64,000 nucleotides of DNA from Acinetobacter gandensis (GTDB taxonomy: Bacteria; Pseudomonadota; Gammaproteobacteria; Pseudomonadales; Moraxellaceae). How positions within the stretch are numbered: position 1 is the first letter of the stretch; every line of letters begins with the position of its first letter. Where the stretch lies: NCBI RefSeq assembly GCF_001678755.1, contig NZ_LZDS01000028.1:124001-188000 (forward strand), written 5' to 3'. A program made the translations under genes and the position numbers. Below are positions 1-9,360 of this stretch, in pieces. The notes beneath the pieces were generated by a model. That model was not told where the DNA came from. It did not search any database and saw nothing but the letters and a program-made list of their open reading frames with translations.

Positions 1-306
1 GGCAGATAAACAAGGATGACAGGTTTGACAATTGCCTGATTGCCAGCCTAAACCCACGGTTTGTCCTAATGTTAAATGTGTAACAGTAGAACCAAGTTTT
101 GAAATACGTCCAATCACTTCATGACCGGGTACAAAAGGATATTGTGTTTGTTGCCAATCATTATCCAACATCGAAAGGTCTGAGTGGCATAAACCACAGT
201 AAATCACCTCAATTTCAATCTCATCTGCTTTAAGTTCTTCAAACTCAAACTGATAAGGCTGAAGTGCTTGTTTAGGCGAATATGCTGCATAAGCAGAAAC
301 AGGCAT
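1..306 (-). CDS. Zinc-dependent alcohol dehydrogenase (N-terminal part; gene runs off the window)
   Basis: The first 102 residues are present and the rest lies beyond base 1. They show the GroES-like fold of medium-chain dehydrogenases: CGLCHSD supplies the first catalytic-zinc Cys and nearby His/Asp, PGHEVIGRI is the conserved PGHE segment, and a CQTCHPC stretch begins the structural-zinc loop. This resembles the cinnamyl-alcohol/YahK-type NADP alcohol dehydrogenases. The ATG is chosen because GGAG lies 8 bases upstream, inside the last codons of the oxygenase gene before it. That 3-base gap implies translational coupling in one operon. Family assignment is firm; the substrate is unknown. 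Confidence 0.85.
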   Translation of the reverse strand, partial: MPVSAYAAYSPKQALQPYQFEFEELKADEIEIEVIYCGLCHSDLSMLDNDWQQTQYPFVPGHEVIGRISKLGSTVTHLTLGQTVGLGWQSGNCQTCHPCLSA

Positions 307-309
307 TTA

Positions 310-1386
310 TTATTCTCCCAAGTCATCGTAATTATGTTTCCCAAAATGAACATTGGGACCTGTGAGTTGAATCTCGCCACGTTTGACCATTTCACGCATA
401 TAGACAAAGCCTTGCGCACTGACCTCAAATAAATGTTGTCCTGCAATCACGGGTGGGTATTTTTCTAATGCTTCAGCTGTTGCAAATTGAGGGAGTGGTT
501 TAATTTCCACATCATAGTCACAGGCAAAGAACAGTGGAAATGAATAACGCTCATCACGAACTTTACGGACACGGTGTGACGTTGCTGTAAAACGACCACC
601 ACTTAAGGCTTCAATCATGTCGCCAATATTCACCACAAAAGTATCTTCAATCGGTGGTGCATCAATCCATTCACCTTTTGAGTTTACGACTTCAAGCCCA
701 GGTGCGGTTGGTAGTAAAATGGTAAACAGCTCCATGTCTGTATGTGCGCCAAATCCCAAAATGTCTTCAGCGTCGAGATCATGTGGATAATGCATTAAAC
801 GTAATTGGGAGGTTGGGCGAGTCACTAAACGATTTAGCGCATCGGGTTCAAGTTGCAGTGCCAGCTCAAAACCACGCAATAGCACACGTCCGAGTGCAAT
901 TACATCGGCATAATAAGTACTAATATCTTCTTTAAAATTCGGTAAGTCTGCCCAAACGTTTGAACCATGCATGGGTTTATTGGCAATCACATCGGGGTCG
1001 TTATCAGGTAAATCCCAACTCAGATCAAAGGCTTCTTTATTGTCTGTTTTGTTTGGAAGATCAGCTAAATCAGGACGGTCGATTGCTTCCACACGCTCTT
1101 CACCCGGTGGCACATAACCACGGTGTTTAATACCGAACTTGCCTGCGTAATATTGCATTTTTTCTTCAAGTGGTAAGGCAAAAAATGCTTTGGCTTGCGC
1201 TTGTAATGCTTCAATATGTGCTTTGGGAATTCGATGACCTTTAATATATAAGAAACCTACATGCTCGGCTGCTTTGCCAAGCACATGCGCGACACGTTGT
1301 TGATTATTAGGGTCAGCACTATATAACCCTGAAATATCAATCACAGGAATTTCACTAAAATCTTTCTCAATACTTTGAATGCTCAT
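310..1386 (-). CDS. 2-oxoglutarate/Fe(II)-dependent oxygenase, isopenicillin N synthase family
   Basis: The 358-residue protein has the N-terminal DIOX_N region (IPVIDISGLY) and a C-terminal jelly-roll core. The iron ligands are visible as GAHTDMELF (His-x-Asp) and the distal His in TSHRVRKV, and RYSFP supplies the Arg-x-Ser that binds 2-oxoglutarate. It probably hydroxylates or demethylates a small molecule; the substrate cannot be read from sequence. The start is set at the ATG preceded by GGGGG, since the ATG 21 bases upstream has no ribosome site. It lies between an SMR pump gene and an alcohol dehydrogenase gene, downstream of ABC importer genes. A second oxygenase of this family is at 12352-13344. 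Confidence 0.88.
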   Translation of the reverse strand: MSIQSIEKDFSEIPVIDISGLYSADPNNQQRVAHVLGKAAEHVGFLYIKGHRIPKAHIEALQAQAKAFFALPLEEKMQYYAGKFGIKHRGYVPPGEERVEAIDRPDLADLPNKTDNKEAFDLSWDLPDNDPDVIANKPMHGSNVWADLPNFKEDISTYYADVIALGRVLLRGFELALQLEPDALNRLVTRPTSQLRLMHYPHDLDAEDILGFGAHTDMELFTILLPTAPGLEVVNSKGEWIDAPPIEDTFVVNIGDMIEALSGGRFTATSHRVRKVRDERYSFPLFFACDYDVEIKPLPQFATAEALEKYPPVIAGQHLFEVSAQGFVYMREMVKRGEIQLTGPNVHFGKHNYDDLGE

Positions 1387-1455
1387 ATTACCCCCAAATA
1401 TAGACACACCTGTTGTGGAAAATTTCGCGTGCCTAAGGACTTAAATTAATTCATG

Positions 1456-1785
1456 TTAAATTTCGGTACTGTTTGAAAATACATTAATAATGATGATGCC
1501 TAGCACCATAAAGGACAGGCCAATCAAGGCAGCATTATCAAGTTGCTGTTTATAGAAAACCCAACCAATACATGAAATTAGAATGATGCCTGCACCAGAC
1601 CAAAGGGCATAGGTAATGCCTACGGGAATGGTTTTCATAGTCAATGCCAAAAAGTAGATGGCAACCAAATAACCCAATACTGTGATGCTAGATGGAATCC
1701 ACTGGGTAAAACCATTCGATGCCTTTAATGCTGAAGTTGCAATGACTTCAGCAACAATCGCAATCATCAAGTACATATATGCCAT
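1456..1785 (-). CDS. Small multidrug resistance (SMR) efflux protein, EmrE/Qac type
   Basis: This 109-residue inner-membrane protein has four predicted membrane helices. The essential membrane-embedded acidic residue is Glu13 in IAIVAEVIATS, and the signature ITYALWSGAG carries the conserved Tyr59 and Trp62. The segment around IPVGITYALWSG fits the EmrE/Qac subgroup better than the SugE/Gdx guanidinium exporters. SMR proteins work as dimers exchanging protons for cationic hydrophobic compounds. The gene follows the ABC ATPase by 9 bases and precedes the oxygenase by 69, so it may export a substrate or product of this operon rather than act as a general drug pump. That role is inference. Confidence 0.88.
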   Translation of the reverse strand: MAYMYLMIAIVAEVIATSALKASNGFTQWIPSSITVLGYLVAIYFLALTMKTIPVGITYALWSGAGIILISCIGWVFYKQQLDNAALIGLSFMVLGIIIINVFSNSTEI

Positions 1786-1794
1786 ATTGTCCTC

Positions 1795-2688
1795 TTATTT
1801 TTGTGAGCTGACTTTGGTCATACGCGGAATGACTGGTAATTCTGCCAGTGCAGGATCTAGTTCGTCTTCATCAGCATGGACTAAATAATCCACACGCTGA
1901 CGCAGTTTCTTAAACTCGGGTGTCAACATCACCTCAGCATCACGCGGGCGGGGTAAATCAACTTCAATAATTTCTTTAATTTCGCCGGGATTGGCTTTTA
2001 AGGCAACAATACGGTCTGCTAGCAAAATGGCTTCATCCATATCGTGGGTGACAAAAATAATCGTGATATCAATGTTTTGCCAAAGGTCCATTAAGTGGCG
2101 CTGCATTTTTTGGCGCGTATGTGGATCAAGTGCACCAAATGGTTCATCCATCAATAGAATTTTGGGTTCATTCACTAAAGCACGCGCAATCGCAACTCGT
2201 TGCTTCATCCCGCCCGAAAGTTCATGCGGATATTGATTTTCGTATTTTTCCAAACCAATAATATTGATCCATTCACGTGCATGGGCTTCGGCAGAGGCGT
2301 GACTTTGACCTTTCATTTTAGGCCCAAACATCACGTTGTCTTTCACTGTTTTCCATGGAAATAATGTATAGCCCTGAAACACCATGCCACGTTCTGGACT
2401 CGGCCCTAAAATGGGCTGACCGTCCACTAAAATTTCACCACTGGTATAAGGGTCTAGTCCTGCAACCACACGGCTAAATGTCGATTTACCACATCCAGAT
2501 GGGCCTATGACACAAATAAACTCACGTTTATGAATTTTTAAATTTATAGCGTTCAAAATGGTGCGTTCAGTTTTGCCATGTTTAAACGATTGTGTGAGTT
2601 GTTTGGCTTCTAAAATGACAGAGCGTTGATAAATATTGTCAAAATATTCACGAGCATTAAATTCTGCGTTTTGAGAGTTGTTTTGCAT
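1795..2688 (-). CDS. ABC transporter ATP-binding protein, NitT/TauT (SsuB/TauB-like) family
   Basis: The 297-residue nucleotide-binding subunit has Walker A GPSGCGKST (about 62-70), signature LSGGMKQRVA (about 157) and Walker B ILLMDEPFGALD (about 177). The family imports nitrate, taurine, alkanesulfonates or related compounds. The start is the ATG at 2688, overlapping the permease stop as TAATG with GGGAG 8 bases upstream; the ATG 21 bases earlier is less likely. The pairing with the adjacent permease is clear. No periplasmic binding protein gene is next to it, although an unattached one of matching family lies at 48978-49970. Confidence 0.9.
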   Translation of the reverse strand: MQNNSQNAEFNAREYFDNIYQRSVILEAKQLTQSFKHGKTERTILNAINLKIHKREFICVIGPSGCGKSTFSRVVAGLDPYTSGEILVDGQPILGPSPERGMVFQGYTLFPWKTVKDNVMFGPKMKGQSHASAEAHAREWINIIGLEKYENQYPHELSGGMKQRVAIARALVNEPKILLMDEPFGALDPHTRQKMQRHLMDLWQNIDITIIFVTHDMDEAILLADRIVALKANPGEIKEIIEVDLPRPRDAEVMLTPEFKKLRQRVDYLVHADEDELDPALAELPVIPRMTKVSSQK

Positions 2689-3632
2689 TAGTTTGCTCCC
2701 GCTTTCCATCTAAATAGACGTTGACCTAGTTTCATTAAAATCACATCGCAAATTAAACCAATCACACCAATAATGAGGATGGCTGCGAACACATTGTCAA
2801 AGTGCTGATAACGCGCTTGTTGAGTAATAAACCATGTAATGCCTGAGGTACTGCCGATCAGTTCAGCGACAATTAAATATGTCCATGCCCAACCTAAAAG
2901 CACTCGCAAATTACGGTAAATTTCAGGCAACGCCGCAGGAATAACCACGTGAAATAGGCTTTTTAGTTTATTGGTACCGAGGGTAAAACCAGCTTCAATC
3001 AGACTGTGGTCAACCAAGCGTGTGGTATTTGCAATAATCAGGATCTGTTGGAACAGCGTACCAATCACAATAATGGCTATCTTCGGTGCATCATTAATAC
3101 CCAAAATCGCCACGGCAAGTGCGCCAAAAGCTGGGGCAGGTAAGTAACGAAAAAACTCTACGAAGGGCTCAACTAATTGAGAAATTTTATTGGAGAAACC
3201 ACATAGAATACCTAAAGGTAAACCCACAATTGATGAGATAAAAAAAGCAGTAAATACCAATTTAATACTGTGCCAAAGACTCTCATGAAACCAAGGTGCA
3301 TTGGCTTGAACAGGTGCAGTGGTAAATGCAGTGACTAAAGCTTTTGCAACTTCATGCGGTGCAGGTAAATAAATTGGATTAACCAAAATGCCTTGCGGTG
3401 GTGCTTGACCTGTATCGACAGCATTTTGTGCTTCAGCATAAAAAGTGGCTTTATCTACGCGACTGTCGACTTGTAAAAAAGGCACACTACCTGAATCTGT
3501 GATTTTAACCTGGGGATGCCAAATAAATGGTAAATAGCTGACAGCACACCAAATGAAGATGGGAATTAAAAAAGACCCTAAGCCAAGCAACACTTTGTTT
3601 TTTGGACTAAGTTCGCGTGCAACGTAGCTCAT
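2688..3632 (-). CDS. ABC transporter permease, NitT/TauT (SsuC/TauC-like) family
   Basis: The 314-residue inner-membrane protein has an N-terminal membrane segment, then a periplasmic stretch of about 90 residues not typical of short SsuC proteins, then the usual five or six membrane segments. The cytoplasmic coupling loop is visible in EAGFTLGTNKLKSLFHVVIP, which contacts the ATPase. It overlaps the ATPase gene and so shares its mRNA. It is the first gene of an apparent five-gene operon running to the window edge. Substrate unknown; the extended loop may dock an unusual binding protein. Confidence 0.88.
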   Translation of the reverse strand: MSYVARELSPKNKVLLGLGSFLIPIFIWCAVSYLPFIWHPQVKITDSGSVPFLQVDSRVDKATFYAEAQNAVDTGQAPPQGILVNPIYLPAPHEVAKALVTAFTTAPVQANAPWFHESLWHSIKLVFTAFFISSIVGLPLGILCGFSNKISQLVEPFVEFFRYLPAPAFGALAVAILGINDAPKIAIIVIGTLFQQILIIANTTRLVDHSLIEAGFTLGTNKLKSLFHVVIPAALPEIYRNLRVLLGWAWTYLIVAELIGSTSGITWFITQQARYQHFDNVFAAILIIGVIGLICDVILMKLGQRLFRWKAGAN

Positions 3633-3850
3633 ATATGCCGCCCCTCAATATTACAATTTATATAAAACGTAATACTGTTTAAGCAAAATGAATGCCAAAG
3701 ATGCAGAGGCGATAATTAATAATTTTAATTTTATTAATTAAAACAATCTCTTATTTTTTGAATGTCATTGAATTTAAAATACTGAAGGAAACGACCCTCC
3801 CTAAAAAATAGCAAACTCGCAATCAGACAGTGCAAGACCGCTTCAATATG

Positions 3851-4822
3851 TTAGTGCCTTCTAAGAAAAGCGTGATGGCTTAGTTTCTCTTGACTCAAAA
3901 GCAGTTCTTGTTTCATCCAATCAACAAATTTAAGCATCATTGGAGAAACATCTTGGCTAGAGTGAATTAAGTAATATTTACGTGCACCTTCTAGGGGCTG
4001 CGTTGATGCCAATACCAATTCATTTTTTTGCAGTTCAGACTCAATTAACATTTTGGGAATGAGTGCCATACCCATGGCATGGGTAGCAGCAACAGCCAAC
4101 ATTGAAAACAATTCATGTCGTTGACCTAAGTAAGATTTTTCATGCTGAATTTTTTGCGCTTGAAACCATTCTTGCCAAATGGTTGGTCGTGTTGTTTGTT
4201 GCAATAAGGGTAATTGTACCAATTGTTCAGGCGTAAGTTGATAGGCATTGTTTGAAACAGGTTTTGCTTCAGGGAAATAGCGTTGAATTAACTTTGGAGA
4301 ACACACAGGCACAATACTTTCATTCATTAAAAAATGTGCTTGTATGCCAGGCCAATGTTGAATTTGCTGTTCAGTACCTGCAAATATTGCGGCATCATAA
4401 ATATTGTCATTAAACAAAAAAGGCTTGGTACTGGTTTCTAAATGTAAGGTAATTTCTGGGTATTGCTCATTTAAACGATTAAGTTTGGGAAGAAGCCAAC
4501 GGGTCGCAAAAGTAGGGACGACCCCAATTTTAAGTGTACCGCCCAAACCTTTATGTGCCATCACATCACTGGTGCATTTTTCTAAACCTGTAAGGTATGG
4601 CTTAATGCTTTTTACGTATTGTTTACCTGCTTCCGTGAGCTCTACGCCATGTCGAGCGCGGTTAAATACGCTTAAACCTAAAAAATCTTCGAGTTGTTGA
4701 ATTTGTCGTGATACTGCACTTTGGGTCATGAACAGTTCTTGTGCTGCGTGCGTATAGCTCAGATGACGTGCGGATGCCTCAAAACAAAGCAGACTTTGTA
4801 AACTCGGTATATTTCTGCGCAC
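3851..4822 (-). CDS. LysR-type transcriptional regulator, GcvA-like, probable regulator of the glutarate genes
   Basis: The 323-residue protein has an N-terminal winged helix-turn-helix (about 6-65, including FMTQSAVSRQIQQLEDFLG) and a LysR substrate-binding domain from about 95. It is transcribed away from the glutaryl-CoA dehydrogenase gene with 246 bases between them, the standard arrangement for a LysR regulator and its target. The inferred role is control of gcdH and the genes after it, with a glutarate-pathway compound as inducer. The domain is certain; the target is inferred from position. Confidence 0.85.
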   Translation of the reverse strand: MRRNIPSLQSLLCFEASARHLSYTHAAQELFMTQSAVSRQIQQLEDFLGLSVFNRARHGVELTEAGKQYVKSIKPYLTGLEKCTSDVMAHKGLGGTLKIGVVPTFATRWLLPKLNRLNEQYPEITLHLETSTKPFLFNDNIYDAAIFAGTEQQIQHWPGIQAHFLMNESIVPVCSPKLIQRYFPEAKPVSNNAYQLTPEQLVQLPLLQQTTRPTIWQEWFQAQKIQHEKSYLGQRHELFSMLAVAATHAMGMALIPKMLIESELQKNELVLASTQPLEGARKYYLIHSSQDVSPMMLKFVDWMKQELLLSQEKLSHHAFLRRH

Positions 4823-5068
4823 GAAATCAATCCTGTGGTTTTATTGATCTCTTTACATTGCCATAGCGTACATCTACGCATATTCGACCATGGTCTTAAT
4901 ATATGCGAATACTACATTTTAGGGTGTGTAAAAGTTGATTTTAGTCACTTTTTTGAACCTAGTTATGCGTAATGTGCATATCTGTATGCAAATTACTCGT
5001 TTGATTGATTCCATTTTCAGCCCTAGCATCGAGTAAAACAAACAGAACTCATTCATGCAGAGGAAGCT
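4823..5068. promoter_or_regulatory. gcdH: Divergent regulatory region between the LysR gene and gcdH
   Basis: This 246-base AT-rich region must hold both promoters. Two inverted repeats stand out: TGCATA-tctg-TATGCA, a perfect 6-4-6 palindrome at 4975-4990, and TATTCG...CGAATA with about 19 bases between the arms near 4879-4910. Either could be a LysR-type operator. The ribosome site GAGGAAGCT directly precedes the gcdH ATG. No binding evidence is available from sequence alone. Confidence 0.45.
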
Positions 5069-6292
5069 ATGAATCAAATGGTAAATACGAAAAAAGTGAC
5101 AAAAGCACAATTTAACTGGAAAGATCCATTTCTGTTGGAATTACAATTAAGCGAAGAAGAACGCATGATTCGCGATACAGCGCATGCGTATTGCCAAGAC
5201 CGTTTACAACCACGTGTACTTGATCAATTCCGTCATGAAAAAACTGATCCTGCTATTTTCCGTGAAATGGGCGAACTTGGCTTACTGGGTCCAACAATTC
5301 CTGAGCAATATGGTGGTGCAGGATTAAATTATGTTAGTTATGGTTTAGTGGCACGTGAAATTGAATATGTTGATTCAGGCTATCGCTCAATGGCAAGCGT
5401 ACAAAGTTCTTTGGTGATGGTACCAATTAATGAATTTGGTTCAGAAGAACAAAAACAAAAATATTTACCAAAATTAGCGACAGGTGAATACATTGGTTGC
5501 TTTGGTTTAACAGAACCTGATCATGGCTCTGACCCCGGTAGTATGATTAGTCGTGCTAAAAAGGTCGATGGCGGCTATCGCTTAACAGGCGCAAAAATGT
5601 GGATTACCAATAGCCCAATTGCGGATGTATTTGTGGTGTGGGCTAAAGAAGTTTCCGCGGAAGGTAATGTTGGTGATATTCGTGGCTTTATTTTAGAAAA
5701 AGGCTGGGAAGGGCTATCTGCACCTGCGATACACGGTAAAGTTGGCTTACGCGCATCTATTACTGGTGAAATCGTTATGGACAATGTATTTGTCCCTGAA
5801 GAAAACGCTTTCCCTGAAGTACGTGGTTTAAAAGGGCCATTTACCTGTTTAAACAGCGCACGTTATGGCATTGCTTGGGGTGCAATGGGGGCTGCAGAAT
5901 TTTGCTGGCACACTGCACATCAATACACCATGGACCGTAAACAATTTGGCCGCCCATTAGCTGCAAATCAATTGATTCAAAAGAAATTGGCAGATATGCA
6001 AACTGAAATTGCGCTGGGTTTACAGGCAGCTTTACGCTTCGGTCGTATGAAAGATGAAGGTATTGCAGCTGTTGAAGGCACTTCACTGATTAAACGTAAT
6101 AATTGCGGTAAAGCCTTGGATATTGCGCGTGTGGCACGAGACATGATGGGCGGTAATGGCATTTCAGACGAATTTGGTGTGGCACGTCATTTGGTCAATC
6201 TTGAAGTCGTAAACACCTATGAAGGTACGCATGATGTGCATGCTTTAATCTTAGGGCGCGCTCAAACTGGAATTGCCGCATTTGGTAATTAA
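5069..6292 (+). CDS. gcdH: Glutaryl-CoA dehydrogenase
   Basis: This 407-residue acyl-CoA dehydrogenase oxidises and decarboxylates glutaryl-CoA to crotonyl-CoA using FAD. N-terminal helical, middle beta and C-terminal helical domains are all present. [15 protein letters not shown] is the substrate/FAD loop, WITNSP is the usual middle-domain motif, and the catalytic base is Glu385 in [17 protein letters not shown], a sequence typical of glutaryl-CoA dehydrogenases. The start ATG follows GAGGAAGCT. Downstream are an MFS transporter and a class III CoA-transferase, which complete uptake, activation and oxidation of glutarate, an intermediate of lysine degradation. Confidence 0.95.
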   Translation: MNQMVNTKKVTKAQFNWKDPFLLELQLSEEERMIRDTAHAYCQDRLQPRVLDQFRHEKTDPAIFREMGELGLLGPTIPEQYGGAGLNYVSYGLVAREIEYVDSGYRSMASVQSSLVMVPINEFGSEEQKQKYLPKLATGEYIGCFGLTEPDHGSDPGSMISRAKKVDGGYRLTGAKMWITNSPIADVFVVWAKEVSAEGNVGDIRGFILEKGWEGLSAPAIHGKVGLRASITGEIVMDNVFVPEENAFPEVRGLKGPFTCLNSARYGIAWGAMGAAEFCWHTAHQYTMDRKQFGRPLAANQLIQKKLADMQTEIALGLQAALRFGRMKDEGIAAVEGTSLIKRNNCGKALDIARVARDMMGGNGISDEFGVARHLVNLEVVNTYEGTHDVHALILGRAQTGIAAFGN

Positions 6293-6325
6293 TCCAGCTT
6301 TATAACCCATAAGTCATATTGAAAT

Positions 6326-6347
6326 GAGTGCTCATATCAGAGCACTC
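6326..6347 (+). other. Intercistronic hairpin after gcdH
   Basis: A perfect 8-base stem GAGTGCTC / GAGCACTC with a 6-base loop lies 34 bases after the gcdH stop. There is no following T-run, so it looks more like an mRNA-stabilising or attenuating hairpin than a full terminator. The rest of the 224-base gap to the MFS gene shows nothing else I recognise. Confidence 0.5.
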
Positions 6348-6516
6348 TCGGCAAATATTGCTTGAAAATTATATTAATCGATAAAGGATTCATCGTGAAA
6401 CACTCTTGTAAAGCTGTGCAGTAGGCCTCTGAGTTGAGATAAAAATAAGAAAATTAGGCAAATGTGCAGACATAGGAATGCCGATGACTCATTTGGGAAA
6501 ATGAGGAACAAGGAAC

Positions 6517-7941
6517 ATGAATAACGATATGCAACACGGAGCAGGAACGCTCAAATTGCCGTCTAACGTCGGCACAATGCATCGTATTACCAGTAATACA
6601 TGGAAAATGGCTTTTATTTTTGCCTTTATTTCCTTAGTGATTGATGGCGTGGATATTATGTTGCTGTCTTTTAGTCTTACAAGTCTAAAAGCAGAATTTG
6701 GTTTATCTACTTTTCAAGCAGGTATGCTTGGTAGTTCATCACTTGCTGGTATGGCTTTAGGTGGTATTTCAGGTGGTTGGGCCTGTGATAAATATGGTCG
6801 GGTAAAAACGATTGCATGGTCAGTGGTGTTTTTCTCCATCATGACGTGTATTTTGGGTTTCACTCAAAGTTATGAACAGTTTTTAATTCTCCGTTTTATT
6901 GGTGCTTTTGGTCTGGGTTCACTGTATATGGCGTGTAATACCCTGATGGCTGAATATGTACCAACCAAGTACCGTACAACCGTATTGGGTACACTTCAAA
7001 CGGGGCAAACCGTTGGTTATATCGTGGCGACCTTAATGGCAGGTGCGATTATTCCAGATCATGGCTGGCGCATGTTGTTTTATGTGACCATTATTCCTGC
7101 GGCATTTGCGCTGTTCTTCATGCGTTTTGTCCCAGAGCCGAAGTCATGGCAAGAAGCGAAAATTGAGCAAATTAAACGTCGTGAACTTGGTGCTGAAACC
7201 TTGCAAACTGATCAGACTACAGTTAGCCAAGCACCTTCAGAGAGTATTTATAAGCGAATTTTTGGTCATACTAATCACCGTAAAATGTTCTTATTGTGGA
7301 TGTCGACAGCTGCATTTTTACAGTTTGGCTATTATGGCGTAAACAATTGGATGCCGACCTATTTAGAAACCGAACTGAGCATGAACTTTAAAGCCATGAC
7401 CGGTTATATGGTCGGTGCATATACCGCAATGATTTTGGGTAAAATCCTAGCAGGTTATGCCGCGGATAAATTTGGACGCCGTATTACCTTTGTATTTGGT
7501 ACTGTGGCAACGGCAGCATTTTTACCAATCATCATTTTCTATAACACGCCAAGTAACATTGCATATTTATTGGTGACCTTTGGCTTCTTGTACGGCATTC
7601 CATACGGTGTCAATGCAACCTATATGGCAGAAAGCTTCTCAACAGATGTTCGTGGTACTGCAATTGGCGGTGCATATAACATGGGACGCTTGGGCGCAGC
7701 CATTGCACCAGCAACCATTGGTTTCATTGCGGCAGGTGGATCATTCACCATGGCATTTATTGTGATGGGCGCAGCGTACTTTATTGCTGGTGTAATCCCA
7801 GGCTTCTTTATCCGTGAACGTCAGTTCGATCCGCAGCAGGCAACACTTTCATCTGATGCTGAAAAAGAAAAACTGGCAGCAATGGATGTTAATGCCACTG
7901 AAAGTGATGCTAAAGAAGCAAAACCAGCCACCGCGAAATAA
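6517..7941 (+). CDS. MFS transporter, aromatic acid:H+ symporter (AAHS) type, probable glutarate importer
   Basis: This 474-residue, 12-helix major facilitator contains the AAHS acidic motif in the first helix (LVIDGVDIMLLSF), the loop 2-3 motif GGWACDKYGRVKT and the second-half repeat GYAADKFGRR. A long cytoplasmic loop sits mid-protein and the tail is charged and hydrophilic. AGGAAC precedes the ATG. AAHS members usually carry benzoate, protocatechuate or other carboxylates. Its place between glutaryl-CoA dehydrogenase and a probable glutarate CoA-transferase suggests glutarate or a related dicarboxylate, which is inference. Confidence 0.85.
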   Translation: MNNDMQHGAGTLKLPSNVGTMHRITSNTWKMAFIFAFISLVIDGVDIMLLSFSLTSLKAEFGLSTFQAGMLGSSSLAGMALGGISGGWACDKYGRVKTIAWSVVFFSIMTCILGFTQSYEQFLILRFIGAFGLGSLYMACNTLMAEYVPTKYRTTVLGTLQTGQTVGYIVATLMAGAIIPDHGWRMLFYVTIIPAAFALFFMRFVPEPKSWQEAKIEQIKRRELGAETLQTDQTTVSQAPSESIYKRIFGHTNHRKMFLLWMSTAAFLQFGYYGVNNWMPTYLETELSMNFKAMTGYMVGAYTAMILGKILAGYAADKFGRRITFVFGTVATAAFLPIIIFYNTPSNIAYLLVTFGFLYGIPYGVNATYMAESFSTDVRGTAIGGAYNMGRLGAAIAPATIGFIAAGGSFTMAFIVMGAAYFIAGVIPGFFIRERQFDPQQATLSSDAEKEKLAAMDVNATESDAKEAKPATAK

Positions 7942-7963
7942 AAAAATAATGAAGTAATCAGTA

Positions 7964-7991
7964 TGTGCCATCGCAGCTCAGTGATGGCACA
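7964..7991 (+). other. Intercistronic hairpin before the CoA-transferase gene
   Basis: A 9-base stem TGTGCCATC / GATGGCACA with a 10-base loop lies just before the ribosome site AGGAG. It lacks a T-run. It may set the relative expression of the transporter and transferase. Confidence 0.5.
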
Positions 7992-8004
7992 GAAGGAGTA
8001 GAAA

Positions 8005-9234
8005 ATGGGTGCATTAAAAGGAATACGTGTACTAGATTTAAGCCGTGTATTAGCAGGGCCATGGTGCGGGCAAATATTGGCGGATTTAGGTGCTGAAGTT
8101 ATTAAAATTGAACGCCCCCAAGTCGGTGATGATACACGTATGTGGGGCCCACCTTGGATGCCAAATCAGCAAGGACAGGCAACAAAAGAATCGGGCTACT
8201 ATCAATGTGCGAATCGGAACAAATATTCTGTAGCGATTGATATTGCCAGCGATGAAGGACAAGCCTTAGTTCGGGAAATTGCAATGACTGCAGATGTAGT
8301 CATTGAAAACTACAAAGCAGGATCATTAGTAAAATATGGTTTGGATTATGCGTCACTGAGTGCGCTAAATCCAAATTTGGTTTATTGTTCGATTACAGGC
8401 TTTGGTCAAGATGGTCCACGTGCCGAAGAACCAGGCTATGATTTTATTATTCAAGGTATGTCAGGTTTAATGAGTATCACAGGTGAATCTGACGATGTGG
8501 TTGGCGGTGGTGCACAAAAGGTGGGCGTTGCTGTCGTTGATATTCAAACAGGTTTATATTCTACTATCGCGATTCAAGCAGCGTTATTGGCAAGACAGCA
8601 TACTGGACGTGGGCAGTATATTGATATGTCATTGCTAGATGTACAGGTCGCAGCTTTGGCCAATCAAGGTATGAATTATTTAACCTCTGGCCACTCGCCA
8701 AAACGAATGGGTAATAAACACCCCAATATTGTGCCTTATCAAACATTTAAAGCCAAAGATAAAGAATTTATTATTGCTTGCGGGAACGACAAACAGTTTA
8801 AGGATCTCTGCATTGCAATTGGCTATGCTGAATTATTAGAAGATACACGTTTTCTACGCAATCAAGACCGAGTTAAACATCGAGAGATACTAATACCGTT
8901 ACTCTCCAACTTTTTCTTGCAGAAAAATGCTCAGGACTGGGTCAGTGCAATACATGCTGTGAAAGTACCTGTTGGTGTAATCAACTCAATAGAAGATGCA
9001 CTGGCAGAACCACAAATTCAGCATCGTGAAATGGTGGTGAATATTCCACATGCACTTAACCCTGAATTTAAAGTGATTGGTTCACCGATGAAACTCTCAG
9101 ATACACCGGTTGAATATCGTCATGCTCCGCCGCAGTTGGGTGAACATACTACGCAAATTTTATCGCGTTATCGCAATGCACATGAATTAGATGCTTTAAG
9201 AGTTAAGGGTATTATCGATATGCATGTTGCTTAA
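8005..9234 (+). CDS. Class III (CaiB/BaiF) CoA-transferase, probable succinyl-CoA:glutarate CoA-transferase
   Basis: The 409-residue protein opens with GIRVLDLSRVLAGPWCGQILADLGAEVIKIE-type sequence, the hallmark of family III CoA-transferases. The catalytic Asp is Asp146 in EPGYDFIIQGMSG. These enzymes move CoA between acids through an aspartyl-CoA thioester. With gcdH upstream the likely reaction is succinyl-CoA + glutarate to glutaryl-CoA, as for the mammalian SUGCT enzyme. AAGGAG precedes the start. The family is certain; the substrate is inferred from context. A strong terminator follows. Confidence 0.88.
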   Translation: MGALKGIRVLDLSRVLAGPWCGQILADLGAEVIKIERPQVGDDTRMWGPPWMPNQQGQATKESGYYQCANRNKYSVAIDIASDEGQALVREIAMTADVVIENYKAGSLVKYGLDYASLSALNPNLVYCSITGFGQDGPRAEEPGYDFIIQGMSGLMSITGESDDVVGGGAQKVGVAVVDIQTGLYSTIAIQAALLARQHTGRGQYIDMSLLDVQVAALANQGMNYLTSGHSPKRMGNKHPNIVPYQTFKAKDKEFIIACGNDKQFKDLCIAIGYAELLEDTRFLRNQDRVKHREILIPLLSNFFLQKNAQDWVSAIHAVKVPVGVINSIEDALAEPQIQHREMVVNIPHALNPEFKVIGSPMKLSDTPVEYRHAPPQLGEHTTQILSRYRNAHELDALRVKGIIDMHVA

Positions 9235-9299
9235 ATATGTTCACTATTTAAAATATTGCTAACTTAAATATTGCATTGTGAAGCTTATGTCTCAGTTTT

Positions 9300-9332
9300 G
9301 ACCGAAGGACTCCAATACTTCGGTCTTTTTTT
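9300..9332 (+). terminator. Rho-independent terminator of the glutarate operon
   Basis: The stem GACCGAAG / CTTCGGTC has a 10-base loop and is followed by seven Ts. It ends the gcdH-MFS-CoA-transferase transcript before the convergent amidohydrolase gene. Confidence 0.88.
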
Positions 9333-9360
9333 AATTCTAAGATTTAAACGAAAATGCGAT

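Noticed and set aside
1456..1785. Guanidinium exporter (SugE/Gdx) identity for the SMR protein
   Set aside because: The IPVGITYALWSG region fits the EmrE/Qac subgroup better, and no guanidine riboswitch or guanidine-degradation gene is near.
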